Of a stretch of 64,000 nt of DNA, positions 8,014 to 15,848 are shown piece after piece; position 1 is the stretch's first letter; the number at the start of each line of letters is the position of its first letter. Made by a program: the position numbers and the translations under genes. Source of the DNA: Novosphingobium beihaiense (GTDB lineage Bacteria; Pseudomonadota; Alphaproteobacteria; Sphingomonadales; Sphingomonadaceae); contig NZ_JALHLG010000005.1 of assembly GCF_022832375.1 (NCBI RefSeq), forward strand, positions 496,001 through 560,000, given 5' to 3'. The notes beneath the pieces were generated by a model, which did no database searches, was not told the DNA's origin, and worked only from the letters and a program-made list of their open reading frames with translations.

Positions 8014-8657
8014 CGAGCGGGCGATTCATAGCACTCGAAGGCGGCGAAGGGGCGGGTAAGTCTACGCAGGCCCGCCTGCTTGCCGATGCCTTGCGCGCAC
8101 GCGGTATCGACGCCGTCGTCACGCGGGAGCCGGGCGGCACGCCGGGCGCCGAAGCGATCCGCAAGCTTCTGCTCGAAGGGGCGCCCGGCGATGGCGGAGC
8201 GGGCTGGAATCCCCGGGCCGAAGCGCTGCTGTTCGCCGCGGCCCGTTCCGACCATGTCGAGCAGTTGATTCGCCCGGCCATGGCGCGGGGCGCCTGGGTG
8301 GTGTGTGACCGGTTTCTCGATTCGAGCCGCGCCTATCAGGGCGGCGGCGGCGGCCTGTCCGATGCGGATATCCTGACGCTACACGCCATCGGCAGCCGGG
8401 GGTTTCTGCCCGATCTGACACTGCTGATCGAAGTCGCCCCCGCAATCGCGGCCGAGCGGCTGGCGCTGCGTGATACCGATGGCACGGACCGGATCGGCGG
8501 GCGGGACACGGCCTATCATGAACGGGTGGCCAAAGCCTTCTCCACTTTCGCGGATAACGAACCGCACCGGTTTGCCCGCGTGGACGGCAACGGCACGCCT
8601 GATGAAACGCACGCCCGCGTTCTTGCCGCGCTTGCCCCTTTGCTAGGCCCGGCATGA
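8010..8657 (+). CDS. tmk: Thymidylate kinase
   Basis: A 215-residue dTMP kinase that converts dTMP to dTDP with ATP. The P-loop G-G-E-G-A-G-K-S is at residues 11-18. T-R-E-P-G-G-T-P-G-A-E is the dTMP-binding motif with its DR-type arginine, and D-R-F-L-D-S-S-R-A-Y-Q-G-G-G follows. The length is normal for the family. It overlaps dacA upstream and holB downstream by four bases each, so the three genes are very likely one transcript. The tmk-holB pairing is common in bacteria. Confidence 0.96.
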   Translation: MTSGRFIALEGGEGAGKSTQARLLADALRARGIDAVVTREPGGTPGAEAIRKLLLEGAPGDGGAGWNPRAEALLFAAARSDHVEQLIRPAMARGAWVVCDRFLDSSRAYQGGGGGLSDADILTLHAIGSRGFLPDLTLLIEVAPAIAAERLALRDTDGTDRIGGRDTAYHERVAKAFSTFADNEPHRFARVDGNGTPDETHARVLAALAPLLGPA

Positions 8658-9628
8658 ACGGCGTGACGCCTTGCATCGGACAGGATGCCGCCTGGCAGGA
8701 ATGGCTCTCGGCCATGGACTCCGAGCGCATGCATCACGCCTGGCTGCTTTCTGGCGCGAAAGGCCTGGGCAAGCGGGCCTTTGCCCGCGCCGCCGCCGCC
8801 GAACTGGTTCGCGAGGCGGGAAGCATACAGCCCGATCCAACATCGCACCCGGATATCTATATCCTGGAGCATCTGCCAGCGAACGACGACGAGGCCAAGA
8901 AAAAGGCCGACGGTAAGCCTTACCAGACCAAGCGCAACATCACGATCGACCAGATCCGCCAGATGCAGCACAAGCTCACCACGCGTCCGACGCTGGGCAG
9001 CCGCCGCGCGATCATCATCGATCCGGCGGACGATCTGGAAAAGAACGCGGTCAACGCGTTGCTCAAGAGCCTGGAAGAACCGCCGGTGGGCACGTATTTC
9101 CTGCTTGTTACGCATCAGCCCGGCCGCCTGCTGCCCACGGTGCGCTCGCGCTGCCGCGTCTTGCGCTTCGCGGCGCTGGGAGCAGACGAACTCGACGCGG
9201 CGATCCGGCGGGACATGCCGGAAGCCGATGCCGATGCCCGCGCGGCCGCCATCGCAGCTTCTCGCGGATCGCCCGGCGTGGCGCTCAGTTTTGTCGAGCA
9301 CGATCTGGGCGGCATTCACCGGCTGATGATGCAGATCCTGCAGCAGGGCGATCCCGACTTTCACTTGCGCGGAGCCTTGGCCGGGGAAATGGGCGCCCGG
9401 CCGAAGCGGGACCGCCAGCTTGCCGCCCTGGAACTGGCCCGCAGCGTGCTCGTGGCCGAATTGCCCGATGCCCCGCGTGCCCGTCAGATGAAGATTATCG
9501 AGGCGCACAGCACGCTGACCACGCTCAGCATGCAGGCCCCGGTCTACAATTTCGATGCCGGGCTCCTCATAATGGAAATTGGCGGGTTGCTGGCCTCGGC
9601 GGCGATGCCTAGAGAGACGGCTCGCTAG
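8654..9628 (+). CDS. holB: DNA polymerase III delta' subunit
   Basis: A 324-residue clamp-loader subunit of the AAA+ family. It opens with H-A-W-L-L-S-G-A-K-G-L-G-K, a P-loop-like segment where holB proteins often have a degenerate Walker A. The N-A-L-L-K-S-L-E-E-P-P segment is the hallmark of delta' and DnaX-type subunits, followed by S-R-C-R. It acts with gamma/tau and delta to load the beta clamp. The zinc cysteine module seen in many holB/DnaX proteins is not evident. It overlaps tmk by four bases and ends 29 bases before metG. Confidence 0.93.
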   Translation: MNGVTPCIGQDAAWQEWLSAMDSERMHHAWLLSGAKGLGKRAFARAAAAELVREAGSIQPDPTSHPDIYILEHLPANDDEAKKKADGKPYQTKRNITIDQIRQMQHKLTTRPTLGSRRAIIIDPADDLEKNAVNALLKSLEEPPVGTYFLLVTHQPGRLLPTVRSRCRVLRFAALGADELDAAIRRDMPEADADARAAAIAASRGSPGVALSFVEHDLGGIHRLMMQILQQGDPDFHLRGALAGEMGARPKRDRQLAALELARSVLVAELPDAPRARQMKIIEAHSTLTTLSMQAPVYNFDAGLLIMEIGGLLASAAMPRETAR

Positions 9629-9657
9629 ACACACCTGAAGAGAAAGTGCGACCGCCG

Positions 9658-11217
9658 ATGGGCGAGCCCTATTACATCACGACCGCGATCAGCTATCCCA
9701 ACGGTAAGCCGCATATCGGCCATGCTTACGAGGCGATCGCCGCAGACGTCATTGCCCGCCACCGAAAGGCCGAAGGCTTCGACGTGCGCTTCCAGACCGG
9801 CACTGACGAGCACGGCCTCAAGATGGCGCAGAAGGCGCGCGATCTGGGCATGACGCCGATCGAGCTGGCGACCGAGATGTCGGGCTATTTCCGCGACATG
9901 TGCGATGCTCTGAACGTCGGTTACGATGTCTTCATCCGCACCACCGAACCGCGCCACCATGCCGCCACGCAGGAACTGTGGCGCCGCATGGAAGCCAATG
10001 GCGATCTCTATCTGGACCGCTACGAAGGCTGGTACTCGGTGCGCGACGAGGCCTATTACGACGAAAGCGAACTGGTCGCAGGCGAGGGGGGCGAGAAGCT
10101 TTCCCCGCAGGGCACGCCGGTGGAATGGACGGTCGAGGAATCGTGGTTCTTCCGCCTGTCGAAGTATCAGGACCGGCTGCTGGAGCTTTATGGGGCCAGC
10201 GAGTTCATCCGCCCGGAAACCCGCCGCAACGAGATCACCAGGTTCGTGGAAGGCGGCCTGCGCGACCTCTCCGTATCGCGCACCAGCTTCGACTGGGGCA
10301 TCAAGGTGCCCGGCAGCGACAATCATGTGATGTACGTGTGGGTCGATGCGCTCACAAACTACATCACCGGCCTCGGCTTTCCGGACGAGGAGGGCGATTA
10401 CGCCAAGTTCTGGCCTGCCGACCTGCACCTGATCGGCAAGGATATCGTGCGTTTCCACACGGTGTACTGGCCTGCCTTCCTGATGAGCGCCGGTCTGCCG
10501 CTTCCCAAGCAGGTGTTCGGCCATGGCTTCCTGCTCAATCGCGGGCAGAAAGAGTCGAAATCGCTGGGCAATGTCACCGATCCCGTGGCGCTCTCGCAGC
10601 TCTACGGTGTAGACGCCCTGCGCTATTTCTTCCTGCGCGAAGTCGCTTTCGGGCAGGACGGTTCGTGGTCGCACGAGGCCATCGTCACCCGCTGCAATGC
10701 CGAACTGGCCAACAGCTTCGGCAATCTGGCGCAGCGCACGCTGTCGATGATCTTCAAGAACATGGGCGGCGTGCTGAAGCCCGGCCTGCCTGCCGCCGAA
10801 GCCGATGTGGCGCTGTCCGACGCCGTGGCGCTGGGCATTGCCGGGCTGCGCCGTGCGTTCATGGATCTCGATTTCTCGGCCGGTCTGGAAAGCTGGATGC
10901 GTGCGGTCTTCGCCTGCAATCAGTATGTCGACGAACAGGCGCCCTGGACGCTGCGCAAGACCGATCCGGAACGCATGGAAGCCGTGCTGATGATGCTGCT
11001 GCGCTGCGTGCGCAGCCTTGCCATTGCCGTGCGGCCCGTGGTTCCCACCGCGATCGACAAGCTGCTCGATCAGATGGGCGTCACCGCCGATGCGCGCGAC
11101 TATGCCGCGCTCACCGATGCGGACTGGCTCGAAACGCTGGCGGCGAGCGACTTCGCGCTCTCGCAGCCTGCGGGCGTGTTCCCGCGTCTGGAGCTCCCGG
11201 CGGACGAGCCTGCCTGA
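9658..11217 (+). CDS. metG: Methionyl-tRNA synthetase
   Basis: A 519-residue class I aminoacyl-tRNA synthetase charging tRNA-Met. The HIGH motif is at residues 19-22 (P-H-I-G-H-A-Y-E) and the KMSKS counterpart reads K-E-S-K-S at 298-302. It is the short form that ends after the anticodon-binding domain and lacks the C-terminal dimerisation domain of the E. coli enzyme, as usual in alphaproteobacteria. The ATG at 9658 is chosen because GAAGAGAAAG lies at a good distance upstream; an in-frame GTG at 9646 is less likely. The stop overlaps tatD by one base (TGATG). Confidence 0.97.
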   Translation: MGEPYYITTAISYPNGKPHIGHAYEAIAADVIARHRKAEGFDVRFQTGTDEHGLKMAQKARDLGMTPIELATEMSGYFRDMCDALNVGYDVFIRTTEPRHHAATQELWRRMEANGDLYLDRYEGWYSVRDEAYYDESELVAGEGGEKLSPQGTPVEWTVEESWFFRLSKYQDRLLELYGASEFIRPETRRNEITRFVEGGLRDLSVSRTSFDWGIKVPGSDNHVMYVWVDALTNYITGLGFPDEEGDYAKFWPADLHLIGKDIVRFHTVYWPAFLMSAGLPLPKQVFGHGFLLNRGQKESKSLGNVTDPVALSQLYGVDALRYFFLREVAFGQDGSWSHEAIVTRCNAELANSFGNLAQRTLSMIFKNMGGVLKPGLPAAEADVALSDAVALGIAGLRRAFMDLDFSAGLESWMRAVFACNQYVDEQAPWTLRKTDPERMEAVLMMLLRCVRSLAIAVRPVVPTAIDKLLDQMGVTADARDYAALTDADWLETLAASDFALSQPAGVFPRLELPADEPA

Positions 11218-11993
11218 TGCTGATCGATTCGCATTGCCATCTCGAATACGAAGGCCTTGTCGAGGACCAGCAGGCGGTTCTCGACCGCGCGCGCGAGGCG
11301 GGGATCGGGGGCTTCCTCAATATCTCCACCCGCCAGCGCGAGTGGGACAAAGTGGTGGGCACGGCCGCGCGCGAAGCCGATGTCTGGGCATCGGTCGGCA
11401 TTCATCCGCACGAGGCGGACCAGCATGCCGATCTGGGCGAGGGGGCTCTGCTCGAAGCCACGGCCCATCCCAAAGTGATCGGCATCGGCGAAACCGGGCT
11501 CGATTACTATTACGACAAGTCCGACCGCGCGGTGCAGCAGGCGCTGTTCCGTACGCACATCGCGGTTTCGCGCCAGACCGGCCTGCCGCTGATCATCCAC
11601 ACCCGCGATGCCGAAGAGGACACCGCGCGCATCCTGACCGAGGAAATGGAGAAGGGGGCTTTCCCCGCCCTCATCCACTGTTTCACGGCGAGTGCCGGGT
11701 TCGGCCGCACGATGCTCGATCTGGGCCTCACGATTTCGCTTTCCGGGATCGTGACGTTCAAGAACGCGGCGGACGTGCAGGCCGTGGCGGCCGAAATTCC
11801 CGAAGACAGGTTACTTGTCGAAACCGACTCTCCGTTCCTCGCCCCGGTGCCGCATCGCGGCCGCAAGTGCGAACCGGCCTTCACCGCCGATACCGCGCGC
11901 TTCGTGGCTGGCCTTCGCGGGGTGACGCCCGAACATCTGGCGGACGTGACGACGCGCAATTTCTTCGCGCTGTTCCGGAAAGCCGCGGCGTGA
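11217..11993 (+). CDS. tatD: TatD family metal-dependent hydrolase (DNase)
   Basis: A 258-residue TIM-barrel amidohydrolase of the TatD family. Metal-ligand motifs are visible: D-S-H-C-H at the N-terminus, G-I-G-E-T-G-L-D in the middle, I-I-H-T-R-D-A, I-H-C-F-T, and E-T-D-S-P-F-L near the end. TatD enzymes have 3'-5' exonuclease or endonuclease activity on DNA. Close relatives (YcfH) are often found, as here, between metG/holB and a metallo-beta-lactamase gene. The start overlaps the metG stop, and the stop overlaps the next gene through GTGA. Confidence 0.95.
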   Translation: MLIDSHCHLEYEGLVEDQQAVLDRAREAGIGGFLNISTRQREWDKVVGTAAREADVWASVGIHPHEADQHADLGEGALLEATAHPKVIGIGETGLDYYYDKSDRAVQQALFRTHIAVSRQTGLPLIIHTRDAEEDTARILTEEMEKGAFPALIHCFTASAGFGRTMLDLGLTISLSGIVTFKNAADVQAVAAEIPEDRLLVETDSPFLAPVPHRGRKCEPAFTADTARFVAGLRGVTPEHLADVTTRNFFALFRKAAA

Positions 11994-12769
11994 AAGTGAC
12001 AATTCTCGGCAGCGGCACCTCCACCGGCGTTCCGCGCCTGGGCGGCGAACACGGCGCCGACTGGGGCAAATGCGATCCGCTGGAGCCGAAAAACCGCCGC
12101 ACGCGTGTCTCGATCCTGCTGGAAAGCGACGCGGGCAGCCGTATCCTCGTCGATACGCCGACCGATCTGCGCGCGCAGCTTCTCGCTAACGAAATTCACC
12201 GGCTCGATGCCGTGTTCTGGACGCACGATCACGCCGATCATTGCCACGGCATCGATGACTTGCGCCCGCTGCGCTATGGCCGTGCGGGGCCGATCCCGGG
12301 CTATGCCGCCTCCGAAACCGTGCGGCGGCTGCGCCAGCGTTTCGGCTATGTCTTTGCCGGGCAGGAAGGCTATCCGACGATCGCGACGATCGACAATCTC
12401 GATACCTTGCGCCTGTGCGAAGGCTTCCGGGTGGATCACGTCCAGATGCCGCACGGCCCGGCGCAATCGACCGGATACCGGTTCGATTGTGACGGAAAAT
12501 CCATAAGTTACGCGACGGACTTCAGTGAGATTACCGGCGGCATGGTCGATACGTTCTACGGAACGGACGTGCTCGTGGTCGATTGCCTGCGCCGCGAACC
12601 GCATCCTACGCATGCGCATCTGGGCATGGCGCTGGAACTTGCCGATGCGGTGCGGGTTAAAACAATCGTGCTGACACATCTCGACAAGAGCATGGACTAC
12701 GCCGCGCTGAGCCGCGAAGTGCCCGACCATGTGCACGTAGCGTTCGACGGTCTGGTGATCGAAGCATGA
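11990..12769 (+). CDS. MBL-fold metallo-hydrolase (PhnP-like phosphodiesterase family)
   Basis: A 259-residue metallo-beta-lactamase-fold protein. It starts at a GTG (11990) that overlaps the tatD stop. G-S-G-T-S-T-G-V-P opens the fold, T-H-D-H-A-D-H is the dimetal-binding motif, and Y-A-T-D-F and L-T-H-L-D supply the later ligands. The overall pattern is that of PhnP-like cyclic phosphodiesterases, but most members linked to metG-tatD have no assigned substrate, so only the class is certain. It ends by overlapping a small membrane-protein gene. Confidence 0.88.
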   Translation: MKVTILGSGTSTGVPRLGGEHGADWGKCDPLEPKNRRTRVSILLESDAGSRILVDTPTDLRAQLLANEIHRLDAVFWTHDHADHCHGIDDLRPLRYGRAGPIPGYAASETVRRLRQRFGYVFAGQEGYPTIATIDNLDTLRLCEGFRVDHVQMPHGPAQSTGYRFDCDGKSISYATDFSEITGGMVDTFYGTDVLVVDCLRREPHPTHAHLGMALELADAVRVKTIVLTHLDKSMDYAALSREVPDHVHVAFDGLVIEA

Positions 12770-12945
12770 CGGGCACGATCGTTTCCATCATCGCCGTGAT
12801 CGCATGCCTGATCCTGGCCACGCGCGGCGCGCCGTTCCGCGATCTCGGCACGAACAAGACGATCCAGTATGCGGCGATCTGGGGCGCGATCATCATTGGG
12901 CTCGTTCTGGTGATCCAGCTCACCGGTTTCCGCATCGAACAATAG
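12766..12945 (+). CDS. Small two-span membrane protein, unknown function (59 aa)
   Basis: This short gene starts at an ATG overlapping the preceding stop (ATGA) and encodes 59 residues. There are two hydrophobic segments, at residues about 4-18 (I-V-S-I-I-A-V-I-A-C-L-I-L-A) and 34-51 (Y-A-A-I-W-G-A-I-I-I-G-L-V-L-V-I). They are separated by a short polar loop with several charged residues. I do not recognise the family. Tight coupling to the MBL-fold gene and a hairpin plus TTTT just after its stop make it a real last gene of the operon rather than a chance frame. Confidence 0.72.
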   Translation: MTGTIVSIIAVIACLILATRGAPFRDLGTNKTIQYAAIWGAIIIGLVLVIQLTGFRIEQ

Positions 12946-12947
12946 GT

Positions 12948-12971
12948 GGCCCGCGGTTCCGGGGGGCTTTT
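12948..12971 (+). terminator. Probable intrinsic terminator of the dacA-metG-tatD run
   Basis: GCCC and GGGGC segments around CGGTTCCG form a GC-rich, imperfect hairpin directly after the 59-residue gene. It is followed by TTTTC. This fits a Rho-independent terminator ending the rightward operon. Confidence 0.5.
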
Positions 12972-12990
12972 CAATCATCTATGATTTTAC

Positions 12991-13004
12991 ATAATATATA
13001 TTAT
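12991..13004. repeat. AT-only palindrome ATAATATATATTAT
   Basis: A perfect 14-base palindrome of A and T only lies 67 bases before the secreted-protein gene at 13072, in DNA that is otherwise strongly GC-rich. It could be part of that gene's promoter or an operator. Nothing in the sequence identifies a binding protein. Confidence 0.4.
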
Positions 13005-13071
13005 CAATCTCAATGCCGTTGCTGGGAGGTGCCCTGTTGCCGCCCGAGCCCCTCCATGTAAGGTGTCCGGC

Positions 13072-13818
13072 ATGAAACGTTGCTTTGCCATTGTTGTTCT
13101 CTGCGCCGCCATGATGCTGGCGCCGGTCGTGCCGGCTGAGGCCAATCCCGACGAGATACCGTATCTTTGTGGACCGGAGGATCTGCCGGAACCCGGCAGC
13201 GCGGTCACGCTGCACCCCGTTCCCGGAACTTACGAGTGCAGCGCCGAAGGCATTACAATCCGCCTTCGCCTCGATGCCGATGGACACTTTGTCCAGAGTG
13301 CGGTCTCGCACGATCCGGAGTTTGACGGTCCCGACGGAAACTTTCTGGACGGGATGAACCTGTCGGGCCGCTGGGAGGCCGAAGGCGAGTATTTGCGTCT
13401 GTTCAGGCGCCCGTCCCGGCCACCCCGGCTGACGCTCGCCTCGGCCACGCGCGATCCTTCGGTGCATTGGCGGATCGAGATCCGAACGCCCGATGGAGAA
13501 CCTGCGCGCGGGCTCTATGTTGGACTGGGTGAAGAGGCCAATCCCAGAGCATCGCTTGATGACGGAGTTCAGCTCGAAGAGGCCGGGTACGACTGGTCTC
13601 CGGGGCTTCGCTCCATAGTGCGGGAAGGAGACGATCTTCGGCTCGGGTCTTTTAGCGCGACGGACAATGGTCCCAACAGTTTCCGTTATGTCTACCATCC
13701 CAGCGAGGTGGAGCCTTTTGAAATCTATGGCGAGATTTCGGGCGTTTCCGGCCAGTGGGTCATCGTTCCGCTAGGTATCAGCGGTGCGGTTCTACGGCGG
13801 ACCGGGCCGGAGAAATAA
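13072..13818 (+). CDS. Exported protein of unknown function
   Basis: A 248-residue protein with a clear signal peptide (M-K-R-C-F then a hydrophobic stretch, cleavage near P-A-E-A around residue 24). The ATG at 13072 follows TAAGGTG; a GTG nine bases upstream is in frame but less likely. The mature protein is acidic. Its N-terminal part contains P-G-T-Y-E-C-S and G-R-W-E-A-E-G-E-Y-L, a pattern of small beta-sandwich or lipocalin-like exported proteins, but no family is recognised. It stands alone, with an AT-rich palindrome upstream and a convergent NYN gene downstream. A periplasmic or surface location is the only safe inference. Confidence 0.7.
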   Translation: MKRCFAIVVLCAAMMLAPVVPAEANPDEIPYLCGPEDLPEPGSAVTLHPVPGTYECSAEGITIRLRLDADGHFVQSAVSHDPEFDGPDGNFLDGMNLSGRWEAEGEYLRLFRRPSRPPRLTLASATRDPSVHWRIEIRTPDGEPARGLYVGLGEEANPRASLDDGVQLEEAGYDWSPGLRSIVREGDDLRLGSFSATDNGPNSFRYVYHPSEVEPFEIYGEISGVSGQWVIVPLGISGAVLRRTGPEK

Positions 13819-13829
13819 CGGGCCGGTTT

Positions 13830-14540
13830 TCAGCGCAACCGTTTGACGAACAATCCACTTTCCCGCTTCTCGGTGGCAAAGTTGGGCAAGGACTGCACCA
13901 GTTCGGACAAGCGCGTAAAGCCGTAGCTGCGCGCGTCGAAGCTGGAGCGGTTCGCCACGCGCTGTCCCACTTCCGACAGACTGGCGAAACCATCTTCGTC
14001 CCGCGTACTGGCTTTCCAGGCATCACCCAGCAGCTTGATGAGTTCGTCATCCACGGCAAATGTGGACGGAACCTCTCCCCCCTGCTCTTCACGGCTTTCC
14101 CCGGCGGCAAGCGCGTCGAGATCGATGAAGCGCGTGCAGGCCTCGCGGAACGCCTCAGGCGTACGGCGGGTGCCGAAACCATAGACCGGCGTACCGTTCT
14201 GGCGGATGCGGATCGCCAGCGGCATGAAATCGCTGTCGCTCGACATGATACCGAAGCCGTCGACATGCCCGCCGTAGAGCAAATCCATGGCATCGATCGT
14301 CATCTTCATGTCGGTGGCGTTCTTGCCCTTGGTGAGATCGAACTGCTGCTGCGGTTCCAGCGCGTGGCGGTGGACCAGCGCGGCCCAGCCTTTCAGCGCC
14401 TGCCTGCTCCAGTTGCCGTAGATGCGCCGCACGTTGACAGTGCCGAGATCGCCCAGGATCGTGAGCGCCGCGTCCAGCGTGGATGGTGAGGCATTGTCCG
14501 CGTCGATCAGCAGGGCAATGTTGCGCTTGGGGCTGGCCAT
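13830..14540 (-). CDS. NYN-domain protein (LabA/DUF88-like) with C-terminal OST-HTH-like region
   Basis: The 236-residue protein begins at the ATG at 14540, preceded by AGGGAGAGACC. Residues about 8-145 form a NYN domain, a PIN-like nuclease fold. L-L-I-D-A-D-N-A gives the first catalytic aspartates, K-N-A-T-D-M-K-M-T-I-D-A-M-D the middle set and S-S-D-S-D-F-M-P-L the last. The C-terminal 70 residues (S-L-S-E-V-G-Q-R, then F-D-A-R-S-Y-G-F-T-R-L-S-E-L-V) resemble the OST-HTH/LOTUS fold often fused to NYN domains and thought to bind RNA. The protein may therefore be an RNase or RNA-handling factor. It stands alone, convergent with the exported protein. Confidence 0.85.
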   Translation of the reverse strand: MASPKRNIALLIDADNASPSTLDAALTILGDLGTVNVRRIYGNWSRQALKGWAALVHRHALEPQQQFDLTKGKNATDMKMTIDAMDLLYGGHVDGFGIMSSDSDFMPLAIRIRQNGTPVYGFGTRRTPEAFREACTRFIDLDALAAGESREEQGGEVPSTFAVDDELIKLLGDAWKASTRDEDGFASLSEVGQRVANRSSFDARSYGFTRLSELVQSLPNFATEKRESGLFVKRLR

Positions 14541-14711
14541 GGTCTCTCCCTTTTGGGTGATTCTGGAAGGATTTCGCCAGAGACCAATACGCGTAAGCCC
14601 CTGAGGTTGCACTTGCCATGGCGCAATTTCACTTCGGCGTTGTCACAATCCCGTGATACGAGCCGTGACGGTATCCCAGTAACAGGCCAGTAACAGGAAA
14701 CGGGTGTCGTC

Positions 14712-15848
14712 ATGAACAGGATCGGATGGCTGTTGCTTCCCCTCCTCTGCCTGCTGGGCGGATGCGGCGGGTTGAAGTTGCCGAACCCGCAGCTCTACGC
14801 CGAGGCGTGTCCGCCGGTCCGGAATGGCGGGCCCGAAATGGCCGGAGACAACCTGTTCTTCGTCTCCATGGCCTTGCGCGATTGCCGCAAGGGCGTGCTC
14901 GACTATGCCGGATTTCGTGAGCGGGACACCACCTATGGGCAGGCCGTTCATCAGGCGCCCCTCACCCGCGGCGCGCGCGAATTCGCGACCGGGCAGTTCA
15001 CCCACGCGGCCTGGCTGGACTTGCTGAGCAAGCGGGTGAACGCCCCCGGCAACGGCGGGCGCCTGCTGGTGTTCATTCATGGCTACAACAACGATTTTGA
15101 CGAAGCGCTGGATGCGGCGTGGAAAGTCTCGCGGCTTTACTATGCCGGTGTCCCCGCCGTGGTTCTGCGCTGGCCATCGCGCGCGAAAGTCCAGGGATAC
15201 GTCGCGGACGAGGATAGTGTGGTCTGGGCTCAGGCCGAAATGAACCGCACGCTGACGGAACTGGCCAGCATCAGTCCCCAGGTCACGGTCGTCGCCCACA
15301 GCATGGGCAGCCGCGCTGCAATAGCCGGAATCGAGCACCTCAACCAGGCGTTCCCGGGGCTGGCCGGTCATGTGCGCCGGGTGGTCCTGGCCTCCCCCGA
15401 TTTCGACCGGGACACGGCAATGCGCGAAGGCGGCGCGCTGGACCGCTTGCTCGCGTTCGACCGCAAGGTTGTGATCTACGCCTCACGCAAGGACGATCCG
15501 CTGAAACTGTCACGCGTGGCGCATGGCTATGCCCGCCTTGGCAGCAGCAACTGCACCTATGACGTGAGCTATGCCCGCCAGCAGCTTGGCGATGATGGCT
15601 GGTGCCACCTCACCCGGCCGAACCCGGATCTGGCCATAGTGGAAACCTCGCTGGCGGCTTCCGACGGGCTGCGGCATTCGGACTACATCGATTCCTGCGC
15701 CGTGCGGGTTGATCTCGCGGCGTTTCTGCGTGGCGAAGATCCCGGGAAATTCCGCCGTAAGCTTACCGGCGAAAACGGGACAGTGGGATACCAGATCGAT
15801 CCGGATCTTGTTGCGGCATCGGGCCTTTGCCCGGACGGCGGTGATTAG
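14712..15848 (+). CDS. DUF900-type alpha/beta-hydrolase lipoprotein
   Basis: A 378-residue predicted lipoprotein: the signal peptide ends in L-L-G-G-C with Cys18 as the lipidated residue. The hydrolase domain shows L-V-F-I-H-G-Y-N-N-D-F at the oxyanion region, L-R-W-P-S and V-A-H-S-M-G-S with the nucleophile serine. These are typical of DUF900 (YfgD-unrelated) alpha/beta hydrolases. The substrate is unknown and an esterase or lipase role in the envelope is only inferred. It overlaps the end of the convergent GT87 gene by four bases. A ten-base direct repeat (CAGTAACAGG, twice) lies just upstream, around 14673-14695. Confidence 0.82.
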   Translation: MNRIGWLLLPLLCLLGGCGGLKLPNPQLYAEACPPVRNGGPEMAGDNLFFVSMALRDCRKGVLDYAGFRERDTTYGQAVHQAPLTRGAREFATGQFTHAAWLDLLSKRVNAPGNGGRLLVFIHGYNNDFDEALDAAWKVSRLYYAGVPAVVLRWPSRAKVQGYVADEDSVVWAQAEMNRTLTELASISPQVTVVAHSMGSRAAIAGIEHLNQAFPGLAGHVRRVVLASPDFDRDTAMREGGALDRLLAFDRKVVIYASRKDDPLKLSRVAHGYARLGSSNCTYDVSYARQQLGDDGWCHLTRPNPDLAIVETSLAASDGLRHSDYIDSCAVRVDLAAFLRGEDPGKFRRKLTGENGTVGYQIDPDLVAASGLCPDGGD

